Source: Caldifarciminota bacterium
Lineage (GTDB): Bacteria > WOR-3 > Hydrothermia > UBA1063 > CAJXJZ01
Assembly: GCA_027073945.1 (NCBI GenBank)
Contig: JALTEL010000391.1
Span: 1 to 7,087 of the forward strand
Length of the DNA: 7,087 bases
Reading direction: 5' to 3'
Shown: positions 5,676 through 7,087 of the stretch, piece by piece
Layout of the letters: each line of letters begins with the position of its first letter
Position numbering within the stretch: position 1 is the first letter of the stretch
Position numbers and translations under genes: made by a program
The notes under the pieces: generated by a model
Seen by the model: the letters and a program-made list of their open reading frames with translations, nothing else
Database searches by the model: none
What the model was told of the DNA's origin: nothing

Positions 5676-6662
5676 AAAAAATCTTTAATAAAACTCTGGA
5701 TATTTGGATTAGGATTGTTTTTTGTTTTTGTTCCTTCAGGAAAGGTGTTTGCTGGTGACCCTATAATTGGATGCCCCCTTGGAGTGGAAAAAGGTAAGGT
5801 GTGGCTTTTTTCAAGAACATCTTACTTCAAAGCAACAAAGGCATACTGGAATGAAAACCCCACAGAAAGCCCTGTAATGGTAAATATGCCAGAAGGCTGG
5901 CATGCAAAGATATTGAAGACAAGTTACAGAACAGAGTTTGGTGTCACTGATAGGCTTTCCATGGGAGTACTCCTCACATATTGGGATAAGGATATATCTA
6001 AAGAAGTATGGAAACAAAAACCTGATAGTTCCTATATGAAAAAATCAGTTTCTTACCGTGCCTATGGATTTGGCGATATCTGGACTATTGGACTTTTCAA
6101 ATTGGTAAAGGAACATCCGATATTTGAGGCTATTTCCGTAGGTCTTGGTTATAAATTGGATGCGGCAGATAATTCTCTGGTTGTTCATGGCGTTGGCACA
6201 GGGTCAAAGGATGCACGGTTTGCCTTTCTTACGCACGATAATATAAACAAAAGAATTCACCTGTGTACATCCCTCTGGTATGAGTATAGAGGGAAAATAA
6301 GGGACATAGAAGTGAAAAATGACCAGGGACAATATGTGGAATGGGAAAAATCCGGTAGAGATATTGGAGATGCCTTTGGATACAATATAAACACAGAGGT
6401 CCATCTGGATAAAGATGAACACTACCAGATTGTACCTACTTTTGTAGGTTGGAAAAAGTTTGCGGACAAAGACAAGGATGGTAATCAGGTGAAAAATTCC
6501 GAATTCTACAATTATTCAACAGGAGTAATGTTCATGTATTTGCCTCATGGAGAGGAATGTGACCACTGCAAATTTATGATAGGTGGAAAAACCCCTATAA
6601 AATCAGTTAATTCCTTCAGTGCTTTATTCTCTCTGCAAATTGGGGCGATGTGGACATTTTAA
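5673..6662 (+). CDS. Outer-membrane beta-barrel, porin/transporter-like
   Basis: The 329-residue protein starts with a classic Sec signal peptide: MKK, a hydrophobic core to about residue 20, and likely cleavage after VFA (25-27) before GDP. The mature part alternates polar and aromatic residues in short beta-like stretches (for example WLFSRTSYFKATKAYW, SMGVLLTYWDKD, AISVGLGYKLD, LCTSLWYEYRG, GVMFMYLP). It ends in FSLQIGAMWTF, whose terminal aromatic residue fits the BAM recognition signal of outer-membrane proteins. The overall style recalls the MetA-pathway/phenol-degradation transporter-like barrels, but I cannot assign the family firmly. A loop near 292-300 carries HGEECDHCK, with Cys296, His298 and Cys299 as possible metal or disulfide ligands; another cysteine is at 34. 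As the last operon gene it may let Fe(II) or another substrate through the outer membrane (inferred). Confidence 0.75.
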   Translation: MKKSLIKLWIFGLGLFFVFVPSGKVFAGDPIIGCPLGVEKGKVWLFSRTSYFKATKAYWNENPTESPVMVNMPEGWHAKILKTSYRTEFGVTDRLSMGVLLTYWDKDISKEVWKQKPDSSYMKKSVSYRAYGFGDIWTIGLFKLVKEHPIFEAISVGLGYKLDAADNSLVVHGVGTGSKDARFAFLTHDNINKRIHLCTSLWYEYRGKIRDIEVKNDQGQYVEWEKSGRDIGDAFGYNINTEVHLDKDEHYQIVPTFVGWKKFADKDKDGNQVKNSEFYNYSTGVMFMYLPHGEECDHCKFMIGGKTPIKSVNSFSALFSLQIGAMWTF

Positions 6663-6704
6663 TTTAATATTAAGTGCTAATACAAACTTAAGAAGTAAAA
6701 AACA

Positions 6705-6736
6705 ACTGCCCTCTCTATCTTAATAGAGGGGGCAGT
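6705..6736. terminator. Intrinsic terminator hairpin, probably bidirectional
   Basis: ACTGCCCTCTCTAT (6705-6718) and ATAGAGGGGGCAGT (6723-6736) form a 14-bp stem with one T-G wobble and a CTTA loop, 43 bp after the barrel gene stop. On the plus strand only a short TGTTAAGT follows, so rightward termination may be incomplete. On the minus strand the hairpin is followed by TTGTTTTTTACTT, a good U-tract, so it would terminate leftward transcripts well. This arrangement fits convergent transcription with the minus-strand traces to its right. Confidence 0.7.
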
Positions 6737-6794
6737 GTTAAGTAACTAACAATTTCTCAAAAATTACAATACAACTTTAGCAGCACTGCACATA

Positions 6795-6962
6795 TTATAT
6801 TACCTTAACCAGATGAAGCGGACACAGGGATCCTCTGTACAAATGATTCAGAAAATAGCCAAGTATCTGGGACTTCAGGAATAGTAATGGATTTTTAGGA
6901 AAGATTAACTTTTGCTGTCCGTATTTACCCAGTAAAGATTCTTTTAATGGAATAATATTCAC
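6795..6962 (-). CDS. Unidentified small minus-strand ORF, 55 residues (GTG start)
   Basis: A leftward frame opens with GTG at 6962-6960 and runs to TAA at 6797-6795, encoding VNIIPLKESLLGKYGQQKLI and ending CPLHLVKVI. I do not recognise it. It begins in the -1 frame where the upstream small ORF stops (GGGGTGA), so the two may be one 73-residue frame broken at a GGGG run. The hairpin 59 bp downstream has a leftward U-tract, as expected at the end of a minus-strand unit. The AGGAAGAGG ahead of the GTG is too close to be a good SD. Could be a gene fragment. Confidence 0.3.
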   Translation of the reverse strand: MNIIPLKESLLGKYGQQKLIFPKNPLLFLKSQILGYFLNHLYRGSLCPLHLVKVI

Positions 6963-7015
6963 CCCTCTTCCTCAAAATTAGAGTTTACCGAAGTATCCTG
7001 ATTATATTGTTTCAT
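6959..7015 (-). CDS. Unidentified minus-strand mini-ORF, 18 residues
   Basis: An ATG at 7015-7013, preceded by AAAGGAGGTT nine bases upstream (a strong SD with slightly long spacing), encodes MKQYNQDTSVNSNFEEEG and stops at 6959. The stop overlaps the GTG of the next frame. The ORF is either a short leader or the 5' part of a gene frameshifted at GGGG (6962-6965). No family recognised. Confidence 0.3.
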   Translation of the reverse strand: MKQYNQDTSVNSNFEEEG

Positions 7016-7021
7016 AACGAT

Positions 7022-7087
7022 TTAACCTCCTTTTATGTGCCAGTTTTTGTTCTTATGAACCTCCTCAAGCTGGTTGTACAATTTTAC
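7022..7087 (-). CDS. C-terminal end of an unidentified minus-strand gene
   Basis: From the right edge of the window a leftward frame reads VKLYNQLEEVHKNKNWHIKG then G and TAA at 7024-7022. The charged, helix-like composition and the nested SD of the next ORF (GGAGGT formed by the final glycine codons) look like a genuine gene end. Twenty-one codons are too few to identify it. Confidence 0.4.
   Translation of the reverse strand, partial: VKLYNQLEEVHKNKNWHIKGG

Noticed and set aside
6813..6884. Plus-strand 23-residue ORF ending SVQMIQKIAKYLGLQE, resembling the last helix of Cro/C1-type HTH antitoxins
   Set aside because: The likeness covers under 20 residues, there is no SD and no upstream HTH sequence in frame, and it overlaps the minus-strand frame. 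Kept only as a possible relic.
1..7087. CRISPR arrays, tRNA, rRNA or known riboswitches
   Set aside because: No regularly spaced repeats, cloverleaf-like segments or recognisable riboswitch cores were seen. The leader of the feo operon is too short for a riboswitch.

Overview
The window carries a ferrous-iron (Feo) transport locus from an AT-rich bacterium with strong AAGGAGG-type ribosome binding sites. The last gene looks like an outer-membrane beta-barrel with a Sec signal peptide, so the host is probably a two-membrane (Gram-negative) organism. The gene mix (FeoB, many FeoA domains, an FmdE-like protein, a TusA-like protein, a porin-like barrel) would fit an anaerobic or microaerophilic environmental lineage such as Nitrospirota, Desulfobacterota or Brocadiales. 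That placement is a guess from style; no taxonomic marker is present.

Layout. Positions 1-654 (minus strand) hold the N-terminal 218 codons of an integrase-core (DDE) transposase whose remainder lies outside the window. Its leader (656-708) contains two copies of GGGAGCTCC that could fold over the start region. Positions 709-862 are intergenic and end in a well-formed sigma70-type promoter (TTGAAA, 17 bp, TATAAT). The spacer of that promoter is a near-perfect palindrome of the DtxR/IdeR/MntR operator type. From 863 to 6662 everything reads rightward: a DtxR-type repressor fused to FeoA (863-1555), a 72-codon unknown ORF coupled by ATGA (1552-1770), feoB (1787-3802), a decayed and internally deleted copy of a tusA-like gene (about 3827-3945), an exported FmdE-family protein (3995-4684), a protein made of three FeoA domains (4697-5410), an intact but cysteine-free TusA-like protein (5428-5670), and an outer-membrane barrel (5673-6662). 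A 14-bp hairpin (6705-6736) follows. Positions 6740-7087 hold weak minus-strand coding traces of unknown identity.

How the genes may work together. The first gene probably senses cytoplasmic Fe(II) or Mn(II) and shuts off its own promoter, and hence the operon. FeoB is the GTP-dependent inner-membrane Fe(II) transporter, and FeoA domains are its cytoplasmic partners; this locus encodes four of them in two proteins. The unusual part is the downstream set, a secreted FmdE-like protein plus an outer-membrane barrel with a CxHC-type loop. Together with FeoB they could form an iron(II) route across both membranes. That functional link is inference from gene order, not shown by sequence. The Cys-less TusA-like protein cannot do ordinary persulfide transfer and more likely binds a partner or regulates.
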